A stretch of 64,000 bases of DNA from CALBPI01 sp942491885 (GTDB lineage: Bacteria > Pseudomonadota > Gammaproteobacteria > Steroidobacterales > Woeseiaceae), in NCBI GenBank assembly GCA_942491885.1, contig CALOCQ010000002.1, positions 248,001-312,000 of the forward strand. Reading direction: 5' to 3'. Within the stretch, counting starts at the first letter, position 1, and each line of letters opens with the position of its first letter. Below are positions 15,440-23,405 of this stretch, one piece after another. The notes below the pieces were generated by a model. It searched no databases, had not been told where the DNA came from, and saw nothing but the letters and a program-made list of their open reading frames with translations. The position numbers and the translations under genes are program-made.

Positions 15440-18427
15440 CTATTCAAACAATTCGCTGGCATCGACCTTGTCGATGTCAGCGCTATCCAGTCCGAACGGC
15501 ACAACCGCAATGCGCGCATCCTCGTCCAACAGAGCCTGCGGCTTGTCGGTGTTGTAGGTAATCGGCGATGGCGTGTCGCTCGCCAGCGCCTCAATCAAAC
15601 CATCGGCATCGCTGGAGATAAACACGAATTGCAGACCGTCGGTCGACAGGTTTTCGCTGATCACGCGATTAACATCGTCCAGCGTCAACCCAGCCAAACC
15701 GGCGCGCACGTAGTCGGCGAACGCGCTCGTCTCGTAGTAGTCGGCATCAACCGCATAGCCGAGCTGGCGGCCTTGCGTCTTGACGAGTTGCGCTACGAAC
15801 TTCGACAGGTAGCTGCGGGTCGACTCAAAGTCCGACTCGCTGATGCCGTTGTCGATGAGGTTCTGCAGCTCGAACAGCGCGGTGCGCGTGGCGAACAATG
15901 CATCATTGTTGGTGCGCAGCGGACGAATCCAGACCTGGAATATCTGCTGTTGGCGGCCAAGGTTCGCGTCCGGATAGAACTGGAACATGCCGCGCGGGAA
16001 GTACTCGATGTAGGCGTAGTCGCCGTAGTTCATGCCACGCGTTTCGCGGATGCGCTTATACAGGTGCGAGTTACTGGAGCGGTGTTCACCGAGCCATGAA
16101 CGCACGAGCCACAGCGCGACCCAGTCTTTGTCGCCGCGCTGCACGTCGATCGGCATGCCGAACGACACGGCAACTGCCGGCGTTTCTTTCTGTATCACCA
16201 ATGCGGTACGCGCGTCGGCAACGGCAACGCCCGGCACCTGCAAGGCATTTGCCTCACCCACCGGCAACGCTTGCAGATCACCGACCACACGATCGCGGAA
16301 CGCATCGTCGTAGCCACCCGCCAGCGCAAGCCTGAGATTCGACACGGTGTAGTGCTCACGATAGAACGCCTCAACATCGGTCAGCGTAATCGACTCGAGG
16401 TCACCGATCGCACCGAGATTGAGCGAACCGTAAGGATGCCCTTGCGGATAAATCCGCGTGTACAACAACTCCTTGCCGAGCTCTTCGTCGTTGTTACCGA
16501 CGAGACCGGTGCTAATGGCATTGATCAGTTGGGTACGCAGGCGTGTAAGATCCGATTCGCGCCATCCCGGCGTCAGCAGCTGGCCACTGACCAATTGATA
16601 CCAGTTATCCAGGTTGTCTTTGTGAACCTGGCCGGCGAGCCGCGTCATTTCCTTGTCGACCTGAGCGCCGAAGCCCGCCGCCATCGGATACATGGCTTTC
16701 TCGATCTGCTGGATGCTCAGCGCCTCGGAACCACCTTCTGCAACCATGGCCGCAGTCAAAGCCGCCAGCCCTTTCTTGCCCGGCGGATCAAACGCCGCGC
16801 CCGTATTGAAGATGAACGACACATCAACCAAAGGCGACGATGTCGACTGCAGCTCTATGGTCGCGACATCACGCGCCGGTGTTGCCGGCGCCAGATCAAG
16901 GCTGGCCAGCGCAAGCAACGACTCGAGCGACTCGCTGTCATCATCGGCAAGCTGCTCATCCGGCTGGTCATCTGCCGCCGCAAGGATGTCTGCGACGCGG
17001 TCATCGATATTCGCCATCCCGTCGATGCCCGCCATCGCCGCGTCGTTCGAGAGCGTCAGTGTCACGCGACCGTCATCGACAAAATACTCGCCCGCCAGAC
17101 GACGCAGATCATCGCTGGTCAGCTCGGCATAACGCTCATAGACCGCGTTGATCGTCTCAGGCGTGCGCTCAAGATGCACGAATCGGGCAAGCGTGTCGCC
17201 GATACTGCCGGAGTTGTCCATCGAAGAGGTAAACCCGTAGCGCAGACGCGACTTGGTGTCGGCCAGCTGCTGCTCGGGCACCAGCTCGGTGCGCATTTCT
17301 ATCAGCGTCTCGTTAATACGATCTCGCACTTCGGCCGCATTGGCCGCATCGGTAAGACGCGCGCCAATCAACAATAGGTAGGGGTCTTTGCGATCCGGGA
17401 ACCAGGTGAAAAACTGATCCGCGAGCTGGTCCTCGATCACGATGCTCTGGTAGAGCGGTGACGACGGCGAGAAATAGATCGACGACAAGACATCCATCGC
17501 CGCCATGTCGGGACGCTCGGTGCTGAACGCAGGTCCACGGTAACTAATGGTGAGCCACGGCTGCGTCGGCGATTCCCACTGGATATGGTCGTAGCGCGGG
17601 CCATCTGCTGCCGGCTCCTCGGGCACATCGACATCGTAGTCGCCGCGCTCCCACTCGCCCCAGTATTTTTCGATCAACGCAAACGCAGACTCGGGCTCGA
17701 CGTCACCGACGAGAATAATCGCCGACTTCTCCGGGCGGTACCAACGATCGAAAAACACATCCGCATAGGCCTTCTGGTTTGGCATTTCCTCAATGTCGGC
17801 AAGAAAACCCATCGTCGTGTGCTTGTAGGTGTGACGATCGAACGCGACATCACGCAGACGCTCGATCAGCTTCTGCAGCGGGTTGGAGTAGTTCTTGAGA
17901 TACTCGCCCTTGACCGCAAGCGCCTCGGTCCGGAAGTCTTCTTCCGAGTATTTGAGGTTCATGAAGCGGTCGGCTTCGAGCTCGATGACCTGCTCCAGAT
18001 CGTCCTTGGTAAAGGTGATGTGGTAGTTGGTGTAGTCGTCGGTGGTGTAGGCGTTCTGATCGGCACCGGCGTTTTGCAGCAACTTGCCGTACTGTTCGGC
18101 CGGGAATTTCTCTGTGCCGCGAAACATCATGTGCTCGAAGAAATGCGCGAAGCCCGACTTACCGGCTTCGACTTCGTTGCGCGAGCCGGTCTGCACCGGA
18201 ATCTGGATCGTCACGATATCGGGGAAATCCGTCTTGACGATGATGACTTTGAGCCCGTTATCGAGCTCACGCATCAGATAGGGCATGTTGAAGATACGCG
18301 TGTCATCGGATTGCGCGGTGGTGGCGTCGGTTGCCGCGGCATCGCCGGCCTGCGCCGCAACGTCGTTCGTGTCTTTGCTGCAGCCGGCGAGCAGTACAGC
18401 GGCTAAGAATGCTATCCAGAATTTCAT
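15440..18427 (-). CDS. M16 (pitrilysin-type) zinc metallopeptidase, lipoprotein
   Basis: Start at the ATG at 18427, giving 995 residues and a lipoprotein signal: MKFWIAFLAAVLLAGC with Cys16 as the lipid site. The longer upstream frame lacks a signal sequence and crosses the divergent promoter region. The catalytic inverzincin motif HFFEH (KSGFAHFFEHMMFRGTEKF) lies near residue 90. The C-terminal half is a second, degenerate M16 module (YREHYTVSNLRLALAGGY; HLYKRIRETRGMNYGDYAYIEYFP). Two modules fused in one chain resemble PqqL or insulinase-type enzymes. An envelope-anchored peptidase for imported or damaged peptides is the likely role. Confidence 0.9.
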   Translation of the reverse strand: MKFWIAFLAAVLLAGCSKDTNDVAAQAGDAAATDATTAQSDDTRIFNMPYLMRELDNGLKVIIVKTDFPDIVTIQIPVQTGSRNEVEAGKSGFAHFFEHMMFRGTEKFPAEQYGKLLQNAGADQNAYTTDDYTNYHITFTKDDLEQVIELEADRFMNLKYSEEDFRTEALAVKGEYLKNYSNPLQKLIERLRDVAFDRHTYKHTTMGFLADIEEMPNQKAYADVFFDRWYRPEKSAIILVGDVEPESAFALIEKYWGEWERGDYDVDVPEEPAADGPRYDHIQWESPTQPWLTISYRGPAFSTERPDMAAMDVLSSIYFSPSSPLYQSIVIEDQLADQFFTWFPDRKDPYLLLIGARLTDAANAAEVRDRINETLIEMRTELVPEQQLADTKSRLRYGFTSSMDNSGSIGDTLARFVHLERTPETINAVYERYAELTSDDLRRLAGEYFVDDGRVTLTLSNDAAMAGIDGMANIDDRVADILAAADDQPDEQLADDDSESLESLLALASLDLAPATPARDVATIELQSTSSPLVDVSFIFNTGAAFDPPGKKGLAALTAAMVAEGGSEALSIQQIEKAMYPMAAGFGAQVDKEMTRLAGQVHKDNLDNWYQLVSGQLLTPGWRESDLTRLRTQLINAISTGLVGNNDEELGKELLYTRIYPQGHPYGSLNLGAIGDLESITLTDVEAFYREHYTVSNLRLALAGGYDDAFRDRVVGDLQALPVGEANALQVPGVAVADARTALVIQKETPAVAVSFGMPIDVQRGDKDWVALWLVRSWLGEHRSSNSHLYKRIRETRGMNYGDYAYIEYFPRGMFQFYPDANLGRQQQIFQVWIRPLRTNNDALFATRTALFELQNLIDNGISESDFESTRSYLSKFVAQLVKTQGRQLGYAVDADYYETSAFADYVRAGLAGLTLDDVNRVISENLSTDGLQFVFISSDADGLIEALASDTPSPITYNTDKPQALLDEDARIAVVPFGLDSADIDKVDASELFE

Positions 18428-18598
18428 GTTGTCAGACCCCGTTGCAGCCGTCGGCTGGCAGTAAATCAGTGCGCCATAATATCGCAGATACGACCGCGTA
18501 TCGATCCGCGGGTTCAGTAGCAGGCCCGATATGCCGACAAAATTGATGCCCCGGTGCGCTATTATCGGGATCCTGGACCACCCCCGCGGAGACACGAA

Positions 18599-19063
18599 AT
18601 GCCTGAGCGACGTTTACCGATCATTGCACTGTTTGTCCTGAGCCTCGCGTTCTGCGCGCCGGCGCTGGCCGATGACAGCGATGAACAAATCCTGACGGCA
18701 TTGCTGCATGACTTTCTTGCCGGCGCGTCACGCGGCGACATCAGCGTGCACGAACGTTTCTGGGCCGATGACCTCGTTTACACGTCTTCCAGCGGCGCGC
18801 GCACGACCAAGCAGGCTATTATTGACGGCATGCGCGACGCAGCCGATGCACCCGCAGGCGGCCCGTATGTCATCTATTCCGCCGAAGACATCAGCATCCG
18901 CCGCTACGACGAGGCTGCGGTCGTCGCATTCCGGCTGGTAGCGACGCCACAACCCGGCGCGACAGAAGCGAAGATGAACTACTTCAATACCGGCACATTT
19001 CTGAAGCGCGACGGCGAGTGGCGTGCGGTGGCGTGGCAGGCGACGATCATCCCGGCTGACTAG
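18599..19063 (+). CDS. Secreted NTF2-like (SnoaL/DUF4440) protein
   Basis: A 154-residue precursor; the start at 18599 follows GGAG and gives a signal peptide (MPERRLPIIALFVLSLAF, cleavage after ALA before DDSDEQ). The mature part has the small cone-shaped NTF2-like pattern: ILTALLHDFLAGASRGD, RFWADDLVYTSSSGARTTKQAI, and the closing FNTGTFLKRDGEWRAVAWQATII. Family members bind or transform small ligands, and many are of unknown function. It is divergent from the M16 protease with 171 bases between the starts. No catalytic residue can be assigned. Confidence 0.78.
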   Translation: MPERRLPIIALFVLSLAFCAPALADDSDEQILTALLHDFLAGASRGDISVHERFWADDLVYTSSSGARTTKQAIIDGMRDAADAPAGGPYVIYSAEDISIRRYDEAAVVAFRLVATPQPGATEAKMNYFNTGTFLKRDGEWRAVAWQATIIPAD

Positions 19064-19207
19064 GGCCGGCTGCGACCGGCTGGACACGGGCTGCCGGGTC
19101 GGCTCTCGGAACGGCCCTGCGCTACACTATTAAATCATCGTTGCGTCCAATATCGACCAAGCGGCAACAGAGCCGTTAAAACAGACTCTGCTTTGGAGAA
19201 TTCCTGA

Positions 19208-20905
19208 ATGTCACTACTCAACCGTTTTTCTTTGCTCTGCGTATTCGCGATCCTTGGCGCCTGCGGCGGCAGTTCGGAACCCGATAGCAACAACGCACAG
19301 ACGTCGGATTCGAAGACCCCGATCGATCTTCTGGTCGTCAACGCCAACGGTTACACGATGGCCGACAACGCGCTGCAACAGTTCACGACGATCGCCGTGA
19401 CCAGCGGCAAGGTCGTCGCGATAGGCGATGACGAGACCGCGAATAGTTTTGATGCAGAGCTTGTACTCGACGTCGACGGCAAGACCATACTGCCCGGCCT
19501 GATTGATGCACACGGGCATGTGTCCAGTCTCGGCAAATTGCGCAGCACTCTCGATCTGGCCGGCGTCGGCAGCCTCGACACCACGCTGGCCCGTATCAAA
19601 AGCTACGAAGAGAACATGGCCGACGGTACGCAGTGGCTGCTCGGCCGCGGCTGGAACCAGGTGCTGTGGACAGAAAACCGCTTCCCGACGGCGGCCGACC
19701 TCGACGAAATCGTACCCGACCGGCCGATCTTCCTGAACCGCATCGACGGGCATGCCGCGTGGGCCAACAGCAAAGCGCTGGAGCTCGCCGGCATCGACGC
19801 CGATACGGCAGATCCGGTGGGTGGCAAGATCCTGCGTGATGACAATGGCAAGGCAACCGGCGTACTTATCGATCGCGCCATGGGCTATGTCGCCGAGGTA
19901 ATCCCCCCGACCTCAGAAGACGAGCAGCGCGAACACCTGCGCATCGCTATGTATGAGCTCGCCTCACTGGGCGTCACCGGTGTGCACGACGCCGGTGTCT
20001 CGCCGACAGAGGTCGCGTTGTATAAGGCGCTGGCCGACGCCGGCGACATGCCGATCCGCGTTAGCGCGATGCTGGGCGGGCCCAGCGCACTCGCCGCATT
20101 CGACGGGCCGATCACCGGCTATGCCGACGACCTGTTCGAGGTCACCAGCGTGAAACTATATGCCGACGGTGCGCTTGGCAGCCGCGGAGCGGCGATGATC
20201 AAACCCTACAGCGACGAGCCGACCAACAGCGGCCTGCTGTTTGCAACCGAGGAAGTATTCGCCGAGCAGATTGCCGCGGCGCACGCGAAAGGCTTCGCCG
20301 CCAACGTGCACGCCATTGGTGATCGTGCGAATGAGGCCGTGCTTAACGCGTACGCCGTTGTCAATGACGGCAAGCCGACGCCGTTCAACGACCGCATCGA
20401 ACATTCACAGATCGTGGCGCTGGAAGATATCGAGCGTTTCGCTGAACTCGACATCATTGCGTCCATGCAACCCACACACGCGACCAGCGATATGAACATG
20501 GCCGAAGACCGCGTGGGCAGCGAGCGCATTCTCGGCGGCTATGCCTGGCGGCGCATGCTCGAGGCTGGCGTGCGCGTCGCGGCCGGCTCTGACTTCCCGG
20601 TCGAAAAACCGGAAATGTTCGACGGGCTGTATGCCGCTGTCACGCGCAAGGACAAGAACGGCGAACCGGTCGACGGCTGGTATCCCGATCAGGCGCTGAC
20701 GCGCGAGGAAACGCTCGCCGCATTTACCGTGTGGGCCGCGGATTCGGTTGGCCAGGGCGACCGTATCGGCAGCCTCTCGCCGGGCTACTGGGCGGACTTC
20801 ATTGTCATCGACCGCGACTATTTTACCGTGCCGGAAAGTGAGATCTGGCAAATCCAGGCCGAACAAACCTGGGTCGGCGGTCGCGAGATCGCGGCCAAAC
20901 GCTAA
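19208..20905 (+). CDS. Amidohydrolase-superfamily lipoprotein (YtcJ-like)
   Basis: A 565-residue protein with a lipoprotein signal (SLLCVFAILGAC, Cys19). Metal-binding motif HGH (LIDAHGHVSSLGK) is near residue 105; later ligands are in NVHAIGDRANEAVL (about 370), RIEHSQIV and AAGSDFPVEKPEMFDGLYAAV (about 460). The layout matches the YtcJ/COG1574 group of amidohydrolases, which includes N-substituted formamide deformylases. Lipid anchoring makes it an envelope enzyme. It is followed 15 bases later by a glyoxalase II gene, so the two likely form an operon. Substrate unknown. Confidence 0.88.
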   Translation: MSLLNRFSLLCVFAILGACGGSSEPDSNNAQTSDSKTPIDLLVVNANGYTMADNALQQFTTIAVTSGKVVAIGDDETANSFDAELVLDVDGKTILPGLIDAHGHVSSLGKLRSTLDLAGVGSLDTTLARIKSYEENMADGTQWLLGRGWNQVLWTENRFPTAADLDEIVPDRPIFLNRIDGHAAWANSKALELAGIDADTADPVGGKILRDDNGKATGVLIDRAMGYVAEVIPPTSEDEQREHLRIAMYELASLGVTGVHDAGVSPTEVALYKALADAGDMPIRVSAMLGGPSALAAFDGPITGYADDLFEVTSVKLYADGALGSRGAAMIKPYSDEPTNSGLLFATEEVFAEQIAAAHAKGFAANVHAIGDRANEAVLNAYAVVNDGKPTPFNDRIEHSQIVALEDIERFAELDIIASMQPTHATSDMNMAEDRVGSERILGGYAWRRMLEAGVRVAAGSDFPVEKPEMFDGLYAAVTRKDKNGEPVDGWYPDQALTREETLAAFTVWAADSVGQGDRIGSLSPGYWADFIVIDRDYFTVPESEIWQIQAEQTWVGGREIAAKR

Positions 20906-20920
20906 CGACGGAGTAAACCT

Positions 20921-21712
20921 ATGTTGATCGAACAAATCTGGGTCGGCAACGACTATCGGAATTTTAACTACCTCGTCGCTTGCCCGGAAACCGGTGAGGC
21001 GCTCGCCATCGACCCGCTCGACTTTCGTAAATGCCTCGGCGTTGCCAAAGACAAGGGCTGGGATATCACACAAATCCTGAACACGCATGAGCACCCCGAT
21101 CACATCGGCGGTAACAAGGCGATGATCTCGGCGACCGGTGCGAAGCTGATCGCGCACGAGAAGGCCGGCGACAAGATTCGCGGCATCGATCGCGGTGTCA
21201 CGGCGGGTGACGTTATCAAAGTGGGCACGACCGTCGAGCTGGAATGCCTCGACACACCGGGGCACACGATGTGTCATATCTGTCTGCTGGCGCATACCGA
21301 TGAACCTGCGCTATTTAGCGGCGATACGCTGTTCAACGCCGGCGCCGGCAACTGTCACAATGGCGGTCATCCCGAGGAGCTCTACAAGACGTTCGCCGAG
21401 CAACTGGAGCGCCTTTCGCCCGACACCCGCCTGTTCCCGGGCCATGAATATCTCGCCGGCAACCTCGGCTTTACGCTCGACCGCGAGCCCGATAACGCAG
21501 CGGCACGCGAGTTGTTGCAACAGGTCGAGGACATGGACGAGAACGACGCGCTGATCACGACGCTCGGGCTGGAGAAAGACATCAACACTTTCTTCCGACT
21601 CGAGGAGCCAACGGTCATCGAGCGTTTGCGCGAGACCTTCGACGACCTGCCCGCGCACCCTGACCCGCAAACGGTGTTTCTGAAGCTGCGCGAGCTGCGC
21701 AACAGCTGGTAG
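20921..21712 (+). CDS. gloB: Hydroxyacylglutathione hydrolase (glyoxalase II)
   Basis: A 263-residue metallo-beta-lactamase-fold thioesterase. The binuclear metal site is THEHPDHIGG near residues 53-62; further ligands are in HTMCHICLL, FSGDTLFNAGAGN and LFPGHEYLAGNLGF, all as in glyoxalase II. It hydrolyses S-D-lactoylglutathione to D-lactate and glutathione in methylglyoxal detoxification. Length matches bacterial GloB. CGGAG precedes the ATG by 7 bases, and only 15 bases separate it from the amidohydrolase stop. Confidence 0.93.
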   Translation: MLIEQIWVGNDYRNFNYLVACPETGEALAIDPLDFRKCLGVAKDKGWDITQILNTHEHPDHIGGNKAMISATGAKLIAHEKAGDKIRGIDRGVTAGDVIKVGTTVELECLDTPGHTMCHICLLAHTDEPALFSGDTLFNAGAGNCHNGGHPEELYKTFAEQLERLSPDTRLFPGHEYLAGNLGFTLDREPDNAAARELLQQVEDMDENDALITTLGLEKDINTFFRLEEPTVIERLRETFDDLPAHPDPQTVFLKLRELRNSW

Positions 21713-21728
21713 TCGGCGGCGCGATCCG

Positions 21729-22541
21729 CTACGGAGCTTTAGCGGGCAGCGACCAAAGCGTGCACAACGCATCAAACGACGCGATATTGCGCACCACCGC
21801 ATCGCGCTCATGCGCAGAAGGCTTGCGGCCGAGATAGGCGTCGAGCAACCGCAGCTGCTTGCGCTCGCTGAGCTTGTGCCAGGCGATCATCGCGGCAAGG
21901 TCAAACCAGCGCTCGCCCGGGCTGGCGAACTCCCAGTCAATCAATTGCACCGGCCGGCAATCAAGAATGTTGCTGTACAACAAATCGCGATGGCACAGCG
22001 CGCGGTCGGTCGGGTCCGCCAGCGCCTCGTTGGCATGCACGCGCGCAGCGAGCCCGCGCATATCGTCGTCATCATCAACGCCGGCGCGTGCGACGTAGCT
22101 GTCCGCCGCGCTCGCGAGAGAATATTCCGGCAGCGACGCCGGAATTGTCAGTGCATGTAGCTGCGCGAGACATTCACCGATCGCCGCCAGCGATGCGTGA
22201 TAGGTCGCTGCGCGCTCGCCGAACGTGCCCGCCTCGACGTAGTCGGTCACCAGGATATTGTGCGCAATATCGGAGAACACAATTCGCGGCGCGAGACCCG
22301 CGTTGGCGGCGAGCCGGTGAATCTCGATTTCGCGCGCATGGTCGGTCACCGGCACGCCGAAGCCGAGCGTATGCAAACGCAACACACCAAGCGCACCATC
22401 CATATCGATGAGCCAGGCGCTGTTGCTGACCGAGCGCAGCGCGCGGCGCACTGTCACTTCGAGGCCGAGTGCCGCGCCGATGCGCAACAGCGCAGCGTCA
22501 CGGACTGCGTCAAGGGCCGCGTCACCAGTCGGGTCGTTCAC
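21729..22541 (-). CDS. Choline/thiamine-kinase-like phosphotransferase (thiamine salvage operon)
   Basis: A 270-residue APH/choline-kinase-fold protein with the catalytic HRDLLYSNIL (about residue 186) and metal-binding LIDWEFASPGERWFDLA. Start is a GTG overlapping the permease stop (GTGA at 22541-22538). It is last in a TPP-riboswitch operon with a TonB receptor, YkoF-like protein and PnuT-like permease, so phosphorylation of imported thiamine (ThiK-like) is the best reading. Choline or ethanolamine kinase activity cannot be excluded from motifs alone. Confidence 0.82.
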   Translation of the reverse strand: MNDPTGDAALDAVRDAALLRIGAALGLEVTVRRALRSVSNSAWLIDMDGALGVLRLHTLGFGVPVTDHAREIEIHRLAANAGLAPRIVFSDIAHNILVTDYVEAGTFGERAATYHASLAAIGECLAQLHALTIPASLPEYSLASAADSYVARAGVDDDDDMRGLAARVHANEALADPTDRALCHRDLLYSNILDCRPVQLIDWEFASPGERWFDLAAMIAWHKLSERKQLRLLDAYLGRKPSAHERDAVVRNIASFDALCTLWSLPAKAP

Positions 22542-23149
22542 GCTGCGACCACCGATGCCGGCATGCGGACATCACGACGCCATGCCAGATAGCCGAACGG
22601 GATCATGCCGACGTATAGCGCGAACAGCCCAGCGGTCAACGGCAGACCACGCGACCAGAACAAGCCCACCGACACGATGTCGATGACCAGCCAGTACCAC
22701 CAGTTCTCCAGCACCTTGCGCGCCGTCAGCCAGGTCGCCCAAACAGCAGACCAGGTCGTAAAGGCATCCACATACGGCAACGCCTGGCTCGTGTTCTTGC
22801 TCAGCCAGCTGCCACTGAGCACGACGAGCAAAGCAATGACCACGCCGGCCAGCAGATGGGTGCGCATGCCGAGTGTGGTTACCGGCAACATTGACTGGCG
22901 CGCGCCGCCGCGCATCCAATGCATGAAACCGTAGACTGCCATCAGCAGATAAAACGCGTTCAGCGCGCTCTCCATGAACAGCGAGACACTGTGAAACAGC
23001 CAGATATAGATTGCGGTGCTGGCAAATGCGCATGGCCAGCACCAGATGGACTGGCGGATAGCCAGCACCAGGTAGGCGATCGCCAGCACAACCGCCACCG
23101 CCTCGAGGCCGCTCATCGCGGCAAGCTGTTCACGCAGCAACGCAAGCAT
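22538..23149 (-). CDS. pnuT: PnuC-family permease, probably thiamine transporter PnuT
   Basis: A 203-residue membrane protein with about seven hydrophobic segments, ending in the conserved PLTAGLFALYVGMIPFGYLAW. The family motif region WYWLVIDIVSVGLFWSRG is clear. PnuC-family channels take up vitamin precursors that are trapped by phosphorylation; those under TPP riboswitches are PnuT thiamine transporters. Here it precedes a kinase with a 4-base overlap and follows the YkoF-like gene by 1 base. All of this supports thiamine rather than nicotinamide riboside. Confidence 0.87.
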   Translation of the reverse strand: MLALLREQLAAMSGLEAVAVVLAIAYLVLAIRQSIWCWPCAFASTAIYIWLFHSVSLFMESALNAFYLLMAVYGFMHWMRGGARQSMLPVTTLGMRTHLLAGVVIALLVVLSGSWLSKNTSQALPYVDAFTTWSAVWATWLTARKVLENWWYWLVIDIVSVGLFWSRGLPLTAGLFALYVGMIPFGYLAWRRDVRMPASVVAA

Positions 23150-23150
23150 G

Positions 23151-23387
23151 TCAGAGCGGCAGGAATTTAACGATGAAGATGCACTTGCCCTCGCGCTCGA
23201 AACTGGTGCGCATTTCCTGCTGCAGCACGCCCATCAGAACGTCGTAGTCGCCGGTCACCTGCGTACTCATGTCGTTGGTGACAACGGTCAGACCGTCATG
23301 TGCATTCAATCGGGCGATGACATCACGAATCGGCGGGATGTAGTCATCGGCCAGTGGGTAAAGACTGATATCGGCGCGTGCCTGCAT
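23151..23387 (-). CDS. Single-domain YkoF-like thiamine/HMP-binding protein
   Basis: A 78-residue protein of the YKOF/MTH1187 fold: ADISLYPLADDYIPPIRDVI, then VVTNDMSTQVTGDYDVLMGVL and CIFIVKFLPL. The ISLYPL and MSTQVxGDYD stretches are the family signature. YkoF from Bacillus is a tandem two-domain protein that binds thiamine and hydroxymethylpyrimidine; here there is only one domain, so it would need to oligomerise. No signal peptide is visible, suggesting it is cytosolic. GAGGA lies 7 bases before the ATG. Placement between the receptor and permease genes makes thiamine handling likely; the exact step is unknown. Confidence 0.8.
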   Translation of the reverse strand: MQARADISLYPLADDYIPPIRDVIARLNAHDGLTVVTNDMSTQVTGDYDVLMGVLQQEMRTSFEREGKCIFIVKFLPL

Positions 23388-23405
23388 GTTGCTGTCCTCT
23401 TGTGC

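Noticed and set aside
18428..18595. N-terminal extension of the M16 protease
   Set aside because: The ATG at 18427 starts a classic lipoprotein signal; the extension has none and covers the divergent promoter region.
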